Shown here piece by piece: positions 1 to 6,973 of a DNA stretch of 17,154 bases; within the stretch, counting starts at the first letter, position 1, and every line of letters begins with the position of its first letter. The stretch comes from JBAZDV01 sp041669745 (GTDB lineage Archaea; Thermoplasmatota; Thermoplasmata; Methanomassiliicoccales; Methanomethylophilaceae). The position numbers were made by a program, and so were the translations under genes. The stretch spans positions 1 to 17,154 of the forward strand of contig JBAYAO010000022.1 of assembly GCA_041669745.1 (NCBI GenBank), in the 5' to 3' direction. A model generated the notes under the pieces. That model did no database searches and had not been told where the DNA came from. It worked only from the letters and a program-made list of their open reading frames with translations.

Positions 1-965
1 AATTCGGCGTAGCTGTACTGCTTTAGCACCGGCCTCTTGCTGCTGGTTACACTGTAATCGACCATATTGGCAAATAGCTCATCGTCTGATACCGCCGTAC
101 GCTTGATTATGTCGGCATTCAGCACAGGTATGGGGATCCCCACACCTATTGCAAGAGATATCCCATACCCGTGTATGTCCAGGCCCCTGACGAAATCATG
201 GGTCATCTTTTTCATATCACCTATGAGGGCGAGTGTTCTCGATCCTGCCACCGGAACGCCGTTCCTTTCCGATGATGCGGTATTGAACTGGGTGCCCTGC
301 CATGCCACATATCCCTCCCCTCCTCCGAGGAAGATGTGCGTACCTATGCCTATTGTATCAAGGTGCGGATCGTTCAGCAGAGGGGACAGCTGCCCTGCGG
401 AGCTGTATGTGGCGTTTTTCATTCTGGGAAGAAGTTTTCCCATGTATGTGTGAAGCGTCCTCTCAGATGTATTTGTGGCAACCGAATAATTCTGATAAGC
501 ATTGCGCGGATCGTAAAGATAGGCCTCATTGATCGTATCCAGGGATATGTGCGTGTCTATACTCTTTCTGACGTAACAGTCGGTACCAGACCCCCACGCC
601 TTCAGATGTATCTTTTTTCCTGCGACCAGATCCTCTATGACATGTGCGCCTCCATATCCTTTCTCTGAGTTCTCGGTCATCTGCGTGGCACCTATATATG
701 TGTCCACTGCCGCCAGACCGCCGTATGCCTGAACGTCATTCAGGAATATGCTCGTCATCCTTATCGGCGGATCAGAATGACCGAAATTTAGAAACGCACC
801 CGAGGAACACATGGCACCGAAAGTTCCAGTAGTCACCACATCGACCTCTTCGGCCGCTTTCTCCGCGCCTTTGTCTCTGACGAGGTCTATCACTTCTTCG
901 GCGGTGTACACCACTGCCTTTCCGTGACTGATCTTCTCATTTATTTCCTCGTATGTCTTTGCCAT
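1..965 (-). CDS. L-aspartate semialdehyde sulfurtransferase (HcyBio/DUF39, COG1900), 3' end missing
   Basis: This frame is open for 321 codons and runs off the left edge, so the C-terminus is absent. I read it by translating the minus strand. It matches the DUF39/HcyBio family, whose studied member is MA1821 of Methanosarcina acetivorans. That family makes homocysteine directly from aspartate semialdehyde and a sulfur donor, in the cytoplasm. Two cysteines sit in conserved-looking settings: Cys53 in TGTFGAMCSSGAF and Cys130 in GSGTDCYVRK. From memory, these correspond to the two functional cysteines near 54 and 131 of MA1821. Glycine-rich patches follow (IGIGTHIFLGGGEGYV near 210-225, then a GVGIPIPVLN segment). 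Family members often carry C-terminal CBS domains and a separate ferredoxin-like partner; both would lie beyond the edge. The ATG is 10 nt after the asd stop and has a weak AAGGT site before it, so the two genes are very probably co-transcribed. Confidence 0.88.
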   Translation of the reverse strand, partial: MAKTYEEINEKISHGKAVVYTAEEVIDLVRDKGAEKAAEEVDVVTTGTFGAMCSSGAFLNFGHSDPPIRMTSIFLNDVQAYGGLAAVDTYIGATQMTENSEKGYGGAHVIEDLVAGKKIHLKAWGSGTDCYVRKSIDTHISLDTINEAYLYDPRNAYQNYSVATNTSERTLHTYMGKLLPRMKNATYSSAGQLSPLLNDPHLDTIGIGTHIFLGGGEGYVAWQGTQFNTASSERNGVPVAGSRTLALIGDMKKMTHDFVRGLDIHGYGISLAIGVGIPIPVLNADIIKRTAVSDDELFANMVDYSVTSSKRPVLKQYSYAE

Positions 966-975
966 GATATAACCT

Positions 976-2037
976 TCAGATGAGTTTCTTCGCTTTGGCG
1001 AGTTCCGCATTCAGTACGGAACCGCCTGCACCGCCCCTTATGGTGTTGTGCGAAAGTGCGAACATCTTGTAGTACTCGTCCTTCTTCCTGACCCTTCCTA
1101 CGGTAACGGCCATTCCCTTGGACCTTCCCACTCCTCCCGCGAACACGTCGAACGCGGGTTGAGGTCTGTTCTGCTCCGCTCTTACTATTATCGGGAATTC
1201 CGGTGCAGAAGGAAGTTTTAGCTTTTGTGGTTCGCCTTCGAAATCAGCCAGAATCCTTACGACGTCTTCTACGGCCGGTTCATCTTCCATCTTGATGACC
1301 AGTGATTCTAGATGACCGTCTACCACTGGCACTCTGGCACAGTTCGCATACACATTGAACTTCGCGAATCTGAACTCCTTGTTCTCGTACTTTCCGAGCA
1401 TCTTCGCAAGTTCGATTTCCATCTTCTCTTCCTCGCCGCCTATGTACGGAATAACGTTTCCCACGGCATCTAGCGACGGAACACCCGGATACCCTGCACC
1501 GGAAAGTGCCTGATACGTGGAGACGAAGATGTCCTTTAGACCGTAAGCGCTGTTCATCGCCGCCAAAGGTGCAGCGATACCCGTGGACGAACAGTTCGCG
1601 TTCGTTATTATGAAACCCCCGTTATCGTAGGTCGGCTGATCCATTATGGAGTATATGTGATCCGAATTGACTTCCGGAATCAGTATCGAAACGTTCTTGT
1701 CCATTCTGTGTGAGCCCGCGTTTGTGAATACGCCCACGCCCTTACCGGCCAGTTCCGTCTCTGTCGGACCTGCAAGATCGGATGGTATACCACTGAAAGC
1801 GATCCTTGCATTCTTTGCGATCTTGGAAACATCCAGAGTCTCGACCCTCCTCTCAAGAGTCTCCTCTTTAAAGACGTAATCTCTAACCTTCAAAACGTCA
1901 CACAATTTCTTACCTTCGGACCTTTCAGACGCATAAAGCCCTTCCACCTCGAAATAGGGATGGTCCTCCAACATCTCTATGAATCTCTGTCCGATCATTC
2001 CGGTCGCGCCCAGAACAGCGACTTTTATCTTACCCAT
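976..2037 (-). CDS. asd: Aspartate-semialdehyde dehydrogenase
   Basis: This 353-residue cytoplasmic enzyme reduces aspartyl phosphate to aspartate semialdehyde with NADPH. It is the branch point to homoserine, threonine, lysine and homocysteine. The N-terminus has the dinucleotide-binding motif VAVLGATGMIGQRF (residues 6-19). The catalytic cysteine is Cys149 in TNANCSSTG. The active-site region RVPVVDGHLE contains the probable catalytic His242. The single-chain length and motif style fit the archaeal/fungal Asd class rather than the E. coli class. The ATG start is well supported by a GGAGAGG site 5 nt upstream and a TATA-like box about 50 nt upstream. It lies directly before the HcyBio gene on the same strand, so the product can pass to the next enzyme. 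The stop is TGA. Confidence 0.96.
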   Translation of the reverse strand: MGKIKVAVLGATGMIGQRFIEMLEDHPYFEVEGLYASERSEGKKLCDVLKVRDYVFKEETLERRVETLDVSKIAKNARIAFSGIPSDLAGPTETELAGKGVGVFTNAGSHRMDKNVSILIPEVNSDHIYSIMDQPTYDNGGFIITNANCSSTGIAAPLAAMNSAYGLKDIFVSTYQALSGAGYPGVPSLDAVGNVIPYIGGEEEKMEIELAKMLGKYENKEFRFAKFNVYANCARVPVVDGHLESLVIKMEDEPAVEDVVRILADFEGEPQKLKLPSAPEFPIIVRAEQNRPQPAFDVFAGGVGRSKGMAVTVGRVRKKDEYYKMFALSHNTIRGGAGGSVLNAELAKAKKLI

Positions 2038-2042
2038 TGTTG

Positions 2043-2095
2043 CCTCTCCGCAAACTGTATGAGCGGTCGTTACACAGTAGATATCTTAAATGTAT
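2043..2095 (-). promoter_or_regulatory. asd promoter and Shine-Dalgarno site
   Basis: On the minus strand, TTTAAGAT (2083-2090) with an upstream purine-containing stretch resembles an archaeal TATA box. Transcription would start near 2061 and give a leader of about 24 nt. GGAGAGG (2043-2049) lies 5 nt before the ATG and is a good ribosome-binding site. This suggests that asd and the HcyBio gene have their own promoter and do not depend on the upstream chorismate mutase gene. Confidence 0.55.
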
Positions 2096-2151
2096 CCTGT
2101 CAATAATATTCGTTTAAGAATATAATTAGGTGAAAATAATACTCTGAAGAC

Positions 2152-2424
2152 TTATTCAAAGATGTGCATCTGCCTTACTTTGGAAATGTGCAGTATCACT
2201 TCGGCTACCTGCCTGGCTTCTTCTTCCGATAGGCTGACTTCCTCGCAAAGCTCATGATACCTGTCAATCACCTCGCGTTCTTTCGCCTCATCCCATTTGT
2301 TCTGTCCCGTTTCCTTCTTGACTTTAGCAAGCTCATCAGCGATCTCCAAACGTGTCGCTATCAATTCAACGATCTGCTGATCGATGTCCCCGATCATATC
2401 CCTGAGCTCTTTCGCATTGGTCAT
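2152..2424 (-). CDS. aroQ: Chorismate mutase, AroQ class (monofunctional)
   Basis: This is a 90-residue all-alpha protein. It converts chorismate to prephenate, the committed step toward phenylalanine and tyrosine. The AroQ pattern is visible: LRDMIGDIDQQIVELIATR, then AKVKKETG and a DEAKEREVID segment. By alignment with the E. coli chorismate mutase domain, Arg8, Arg25, Lys36 and Glu49 occupy active-site-like positions. No prephenate dehydratase or dehydrogenase domain is fused to it. I chose the ATG at 2424. The longer frame begins with TTG at 2454, which lies inside the TATA-like sequence and would be upstream of the expected transcript start. The leader is short, with at most a weak AGGA before the ATG. 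The stop is TAA, and 114 nt separate it from asd, which seems to have its own promoter. Confidence 0.9.
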   Translation of the reverse strand: MTNAKELRDMIGDIDQQIVELIATRLEIADELAKVKKETGQNKWDEAKEREVIDRYHELCEEVSLSEEEARQVAEVILHISKVRQMHIFE

Positions 2425-2444
2425 ATGTCCTACCAGCCGGTGAA

Positions 2445-2500
2445 TACCGTTCAATATATATTATTTGAACGCATGCGTTCGGGTTTAAATATAATCCGCA
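2445..2500. promoter_or_regulatory. Divergent promoter and candidate operators between aroQ and the six-helix membrane gene
   Basis: TTTAAATATA (2484-2493) is about 25 nt before the plus-strand ATG at 2513, which fits a leaderless transcript. AATATATATT (2453-2462) is correctly placed as a TATA box for the minus-strand ATG at 2424. Between them is a perfect 14-bp palindrome, GAACGCATGCGTTC (2467-2480). It overlaps a second inverted repeat, CGTTCAA (2448-2454), 10 nt, TTGAACG (2465-2471). The symmetry and position suggest a repressor site that could control both genes. No local gene identifies the regulator. Confidence 0.6.
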
Positions 2501-2512
2501 TAATATACTTCT

Positions 2513-3112
2513 ATGTTCTCGAACGAGAAATCCGACTTCGCGGTCCCCGTGATAGGTTCTTTGCTTCTAGCAATGACATTGTTCATATACGGACTCTACT
2601 CCATCAACTACAAGTACGATTTTCTTACGTCGTCCTATTCGATATTGACGGTATTGTTCGTCTTCAGTATACTTCTGACGTTCTTCGCCGTCGCATCGCT
2701 TTGGAAAGCATATATGATCGAAGGAATGACGTTTCTTCTGGTCGGTGCGATCTCCCTTTGTACAGGCGTACTTGGATTTCAAAATATCAGGGATGACATC
2801 ATCATCCTGATCGTTGTGATTCTCGCAATCGTAGTGGCATTCATGTCCTATAGGGCCGGAGATATCATCACACTCTCCATTAATGTCCTGGTGGCCATTG
2901 CATCCGTCGGAATGCTTTCCTCGATAGATTATGACTACGTCGTGGTCTTCGGTATCCTGACATTGATAGCTGGAATTATCGCACTGTATGCATCCGTGGA
3001 CGATTGGATGCTTGTCCAGGACGTGGCATCGGAGTATGCGGACGACCTGTATGGTGACGAATGCATCTGCGACGACGAAGAGTGCTGCTGCAACGGCAAA
3101 GAAGAACAATAA
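2513..3112 (+). CDS. Six-helix membrane protein with cysteine-rich acidic tail, possibly a diverged GPR1/FUN34/SatP-like protein
   Basis: This 199-residue protein has about six hydrophobic segments, near residues 11-30, 42-64, 70-89, 94-112, 117-136 and 142-161. A short acidic cytosolic or external tail follows, ending in a cluster of five cysteines (184, 186, 191, 192, 193) among Asp and Glu. I do not recognise it firmly. The helix count, the length, and a first helix (FAVPVIGSLLLAM) placed where acetate/succinate transporters of the GPR1/FUN34/YaaH family have NPAPLG are suggestive. So is a segment reading IEGMTFLLVGA, where that family has a GNTF motif. The signature residues themselves are not conserved, so a transport role is only a guess. 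The cysteine tail could bind a metal or be redox sensitive. The start is supported by a TATA box at leaderless distance, and a hairpin terminator follows the TAA stop. Confidence 0.85.
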   Translation: MFSNEKSDFAVPVIGSLLLAMTLFIYGLYSINYKYDFLTSSYSILTVLFVFSILLTFFAVASLWKAYMIEGMTFLLVGAISLCTGVLGFQNIRDDIIILIVVILAIVVAFMSYRAGDIITLSINVLVAIASVGMLSSIDYDYVVVFGILTLIAGIIALYASVDDWMLVQDVASEYADDLYGDECICDDEECCCNGKEEQ

Positions 3113-3119
3113 ATCTCAT

Positions 3120-3146
3120 ATGGGGGTTAATACCCCCCATCCTTTT
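3120..3146 (+). terminator. Hairpin followed by a short T-run
   Basis: ATGGGGG (3120-3126) pairs with CCCCCAT (3134-3140) around a 7-nt loop, and CCTTTT follows. It starts 8 nt after the stop codon of the membrane protein gene. This is a likely transcription end that separates it from the next plus-strand gene. Confidence 0.65.
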
Positions 3147-3168
3147 GCACAATTCTGTACTTCGATAA

Positions 3169-3181
3169 CCATAATTATGTA
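3169..3181 (+). promoter_or_regulatory. TATA-like box of the ACT-domain regulator
   Basis: CCATAATTATGTA is centred about 28 nt before the ATG at 3203. There is no ribosome-binding site between it and the ATG, so a leaderless transcript is likely. Confidence 0.45.
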
Positions 3182-3202
3182 GGTGCTGTTCAATATCCAT
3201 TC

Positions 3203-3700
3203 ATGGAAAGGACAATATCTGCTTTCAAGGGATACCCCTCACAGGAGGCGATAGCCACGATGATGCTCAGGTTGGGCATCTGTGTGAAGAACGGCTCCGC
3301 ATATTGCGGCGATATCGAACTTTCCGATTCCGCTCTCGGTCGTGCCGCGGGCGTTGATCGCAGGGTTGCAAGGGCAACCATAGACAAGATATGCAGGACC
3401 CCTTCCCTTTTGGCGGTATTTTCAAAGATGAGGTCCATGTCCCTACTCTCGGATGTTGCACCGGAGATCGGTTGTACAACCCTTGAGATAATACCCACGG
3501 ACGCGCACATGCCTGGAATACTGGCCGATGTCACTGCAACGATATTCAGCGCGGGCGTGTCGGTCAGACAGGCGGTGGTGAATGATCCTGGCCTTCAGAA
3601 GAACGCCCACCTGATAATCGTCATCGACGGCCAACTGCCTCCCGAATATCTGCCCAGGCTCAAGCTCTGCCGCGGTGTCAGTAGCATCACGATAAGATGA
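3203..3700 (+). CDS. HTH and ACT-domain regulator of amino acid metabolism (COG2150-like)
   Basis: This 165-residue cytoplasmic protein is probably a transcriptional regulator. Residues about 38-66 look like a helix-turn-helix: SDSALGRAAGVDRRVARATI has the alternating helical pattern and a basic recognition helix. Residues about 92-165 form an ACT domain. It starts with a strand (TTLEIIPTD), then the ligand-side HMPGILADVTATIFSAGVSV, and ends with HLIIVIDG and a final strand. ACT domains usually bind a small amino acid and often dimerise. Archaea have a family of this layout predicted to regulate amino-acid metabolism (COG2150). The neighbours (chorismate mutase, asd, the carbamoyl-phosphate genes) make an amino-acid ligand plausible, but neither ligand nor target can be read from sequence. 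The gene is convergent with carB, 66 nt apart. Confidence 0.82.
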   Translation: MERTISAFKGYPSQEAIATMMLRLGICVKNGSAYCGDIELSDSALGRAAGVDRRVARATIDKICRTPSLLAVFSKMRSMSLLSDVAPEIGCTTLEIIPTDAHMPGILADVTATIFSAGVSVRQAVVNDPGLQKNAHLIIVIDGQLPPEYLPRLKLCRGVSSITIR

Positions 3701-3766
3701 CTCTCTGACCCCCTCTTCATACATCAGCGGATTCCTTGATACGGGTCCCCTTTGCGTCCTACATTC

Positions 3767-6700
3767 TCAGAAGTGGTATTCCTTCATACTGCGGACACTC
3801 AGTCCCTTTCCCTTGGCGACCTCTATTGCACCGACCGCCATGTTCGCACCGTTCGCGGTCGTGATAAATGGTATCTCCAGTTCCACCGCCAAACGGCGCA
3901 TCATATATCCATCCCTTCTGGCACCAGACTTCATAGATGGTGTGTTGATGACCATTTTGATCTTGTGCTCCCTCATAAGTCCAATGGCATTGAGACTCTG
4001 TTTTTCCGAAACCTTGAACACGGTCGTTGTGGGAACCCCGTTCTCCCTGAGGAACGTAGATGTTCCCTTTGTTGCGTATATAGTGAACCCCATGTCGATC
4101 AGTTTCCTCGCGGAATCCAGTATATGGGGCTTGTCGTTGTCGTTGACTGTTATGTAGACGCCTCCTTCGGTCGGAAGGATATTGCCTGCGGCTGTGAGAG
4201 CTTTGTAACATGCGGTATAAAAATCGTCGTCGATACCCATGACCTCTCCGGTGGATTTCATCTCCGGAGTGAGGATTGAATCCACGCCTACAAGTTTCAG
4301 GAACGGGAATACGGACGCCTTGGTCGCATAATGGTCTATTGGCACATATGGCTTCAGGAATCCAAGTTCTCTGAGCGTCTTTCCGAGCATTATCTGCGTT
4401 CCGATCTTCGCAAGAGGAACGCCTGTGGCCTTGGAGATGAAAGGCACGGTGCGTGACGACCTTGGGTTCGCCTCTATCATGTATATCTCGTTATCTTTGA
4501 CCGCAAGCTGCAGATTCATAAGGCCTTTGATCCGAAGCGCCAATGCAACTTTCCTCGAGACATCTATGATGCCGTCGATGATCTCGGGCTTCAAACTGAA
4601 CGGAGGGAGCACCATCGTCGCATCTCCGGAATGTACACCGGCGTACTCTATGTGTTCCATTATGCCACCTATGTAGACATCCTCTCCGTCTGAAACGATA
4701 TCGACATCTATCTCGATGGCCTCCGTTAGATATTTGTCTATCAGGATCGGATGATTACTGGAGACCTTGACTGCCGTCGCGACATACGTCTCCAACTCCT
4801 CCGTCGAATATACAATCTCCATCGCACGTCCTCCGAGAACGTACGATGGCCTCACCAGGACCGGATATCCGATCCTTTCGGCGATCTCTTTCGCTTCTTC
4901 GAAGGAGTATCCGGTACCCGATCTCGGCTGTTTGATATTCAGCTCATCCATCAGCTTGGAGAACCTTCTACGATCCTCGGCGACATCCATCATGTCGGGA
5001 CTGGTCCCTAGGATTTTGGTTCTGGTACCCTTCAATGCCTTTTCCAGATCGACCGCGAGATTGACGCTGGTCTGACCCCCGTACTGAACGATTACCCCGA
5101 ATGCGTCCTCATTCTCCACAACATTGAGAACATCCTCCAACGTCAAAGGTTCGAAGTAAAGCCTGTCGGATATATCAAAATCGGTCGAGACCGTTTCCGG
5201 ATTGTTGTTGATTATGACTGCATCGACACCTTCATTCTGCAGGGCCATCACACCATGTACGCAGCAGTAATCAAACTCGATCCCCTGTCCGATCCTTATT
5301 GGCCCACTGCCTATGATAACGACGTTCTTTTTGCCCTCATCACGTTCCACCTCGGACGAATTACCGTATGTCGAGTAGAAATACGGTGTCTGAGCAGAGA
5401 ACTCCGCCGCACAAGTATCCACCATCTTGTAAACCGGAACTATGCCGTTCTTCTTCCTCATCGAACGTATCTCGAATTCATCCGATGATACCAACCCGGC
5501 GACGGTGGAGTCCGTGAATCCCATGTATTTCGCTTCCTTCAGAAGCTTTGGTGTCATAGGACCCGTTCTGAGCCTGTCCTCCATATCGACGATGTTCTTG
5601 ATCTTCAGTGTGAAGAACTTGTCCCACTGGGAGAGTTTCGCCACCTCGTCTGATGACATCCCTCTTCTGAGTGCCTCCGCGATCACGAATATGCGTCTGT
5701 CCGTGGCATGCACCAATTCGTCGATCATCTCCTCCTCGGGGATGTCGAGTCTGTCAAGGTGCTGCACACCTATCTCCAGTGACCTTACGCCTTTGAGGAT
5801 CGCCTCTTCGAAGGTACGCCCGATGGACATTATCTCACCTGTACTCTTCATCTGGGTCCCAAGGTGCCTATCCACCGTACGGAATTTATCAAACGGCCAT
5901 CTCGGTATCTTCACTACCACATAGTCTATCGCGGGTTCGAATGCAGCATAGGTGTTCCCTGTGATCTTGTTCGGAATCTGGTCAAGTGTGTACCCGACGG
6001 CGATCTTCGCCGATATGCGGGCTATGGGATAACCGGTGGCCTTGGATGCAAGCGCAGATGATCTGGATACACGTGGATTGACCTCGATCAAACGATAATC
6101 CCCGTTTTCCGGGTTGAATGCGAATTGGACATTGCATCCGCCCTCTATGCCGAGTGCGCGTATGACCTTTATTGAAGCCGTCCTAAGGCGCTGGTGGTCA
6201 CGATCAGAGAGTGTTAGGCAGGGTGCGCACACTATGCTCTCACCGGTATGTATGCCCATGGCGTCCAGATTCTCCATGTTACACACTATGACGCAATTGT
6301 CGTCACCATCCCTCATGACCTCGTACTCGTACTCTTTCCAGCCGAGCACACTCTCCTCTATCAGCACTTGGTGTATGCGTGAGTATGCAAGGCCTCTCGC
6401 ACATATCTCTTCCAATTCCTGTTCATCGTACGCAATGCCACCGCCAGTGCCGCCCAGGGTATATGCCGGACGGACAAGAACAGGATAATTACCGATGACC
6501 TTCACCGCATCCTTCGCCTCTTGCAGTGTATGGACACTCCTGCTTATCGGTACCGGCTCTCCAATCCTCTCCATGGTTTCCTTGAAAAGCTCACGGTCCT
6601 CGGACATCGCGATTGCATCGGGCTGTGTACCAAGAAGTGTGACGCCCAACCTCTTCAGCTCACCACTCTCGGCAAGTTCCGAACAGATATTGAGGGCAGT

Positions 6701-6973
6701 CTGCCCCCCCATGCCCGCAAGGATGCCGTCTACACCCTCCTTTTCGATGATCTTTGCAATGATCGACGCCCGCAGAGGCTCGATATAGACGCTGTCCGCC
6801 ATATCGAGGTCCGTCTGTATCGTCGCCGGATTCGAGTTGACGAGAACCGTCCTGTACCCTTCCTCCTTGATGGACTTGCAGGCCTGTGAACCTGAGAAAT
6901 CGAACTCGGCGGCCTGCCCTATCACTATCGGACCGGATCCTATCACCATGAGTTTTTTGTATTCCCGCTTCAT
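3767..6973 (-). CDS. carB: Carbamoyl-phosphate synthase large subunit
   Basis: This 1068-residue cytoplasmic enzyme uses bicarbonate, two ATP and ammonia from the small subunit to make carbamoyl phosphate for pyrimidines and arginine. It has the classic duplicated form. The first half opens with VIGSGPIVIGQAAEFD (about 10-25) and the second with IIGSGPIRIGQGIEFDY (about 555-570). Each half carries an ATP-grasp domain with a glycine-rich LVRPAYTLGGTGGG or LVRPSYVLGGRAM loop and an EVNPR or EANPR metal-binding segment. The C-terminal 139 residues (from about 930) are an MGS-like domain, where allosteric effectors bind in this family. Length is normal and no key segment is missing. The ATG overlaps the carA stop (ATGA) and has GGAGG 7 nt upstream. 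No obvious terminator follows. Confidence 0.98.
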   Translation of the reverse strand: MKREYKKLMVIGSGPIVIGQAAEFDFSGSQACKSIKEEGYRTVLVNSNPATIQTDLDMADSVYIEPLRASIIAKIIEKEGVDGILAGMGGQTALNICSELAESGELKRLGVTLLGTQPDAIAMSEDRELFKETMERIGEPVPISRSVHTLQEAKDAVKVIGNYPVLVRPAYTLGGTGGGIAYDEQELEEICARGLAYSRIHQVLIEESVLGWKEYEYEVMRDGDDNCVIVCNMENLDAMGIHTGESIVCAPCLTLSDRDHQRLRTASIKVIRALGIEGGCNVQFAFNPENGDYRLIEVNPRVSRSSALASKATGYPIARISAKIAVGYTLDQIPNKITGNTYAAFEPAIDYVVVKIPRWPFDKFRTVDRHLGTQMKSTGEIMSIGRTFEEAILKGVRSLEIGVQHLDRLDIPEEEMIDELVHATDRRIFVIAEALRRGMSSDEVAKLSQWDKFFTLKIKNIVDMEDRLRTGPMTPKLLKEAKYMGFTDSTVAGLVSSDEFEIRSMRKKNGIVPVYKMVDTCAAEFSAQTPYFYSTYGNSSEVERDEGKKNVVIIGSGPIRIGQGIEFDYCCVHGVMALQNEGVDAVIINNNPETVSTDFDISDRLYFEPLTLEDVLNVVENEDAFGVIVQYGGQTSVNLAVDLEKALKGTRTKILGTSPDMMDVAEDRRRFSKLMDELNIKQPRSGTGYSFEEAKEIAERIGYPVLVRPSYVLGGRAMEIVYSTEELETYVATAVKVSSNHPILIDKYLTEAIEIDVDIVSDGEDVYIGGIMEHIEYAGVHSGDATMVLPPFSLKPEIIDGIIDVSRKVALALRIKGLMNLQLAVKDNEIYMIEANPRSSRTVPFISKATGVPLAKIGTQIMLGKTLRELGFLKPYVPIDHYATKASVFPFLKLVGVDSILTPEMKSTGEVMGIDDDFYTACYKALTAAGNILPTEGGVYITVNDNDKPHILDSARKLIDMGFTIYATKGTSTFLRENGVPTTTVFKVSEKQSLNAIGLMREHKIKMVINTPSMKSGARRDGYMMRRLAVELEIPFITTANGANMAVGAIEVAKGKGLSVRSMKEYHF

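Noticed and set aside
2425..2454. TTG start giving chorismate mutase 10 more residues
   Set aside because: The TTG falls inside the TATA-like sequence, and the ATG at 2424 gives a normal AroQ N-terminus.
3701..3766. Terminator between the convergent ACT regulator and carB genes
   Set aside because: I found neither a T-run nor a good hairpin on either strand in these 66 nt.
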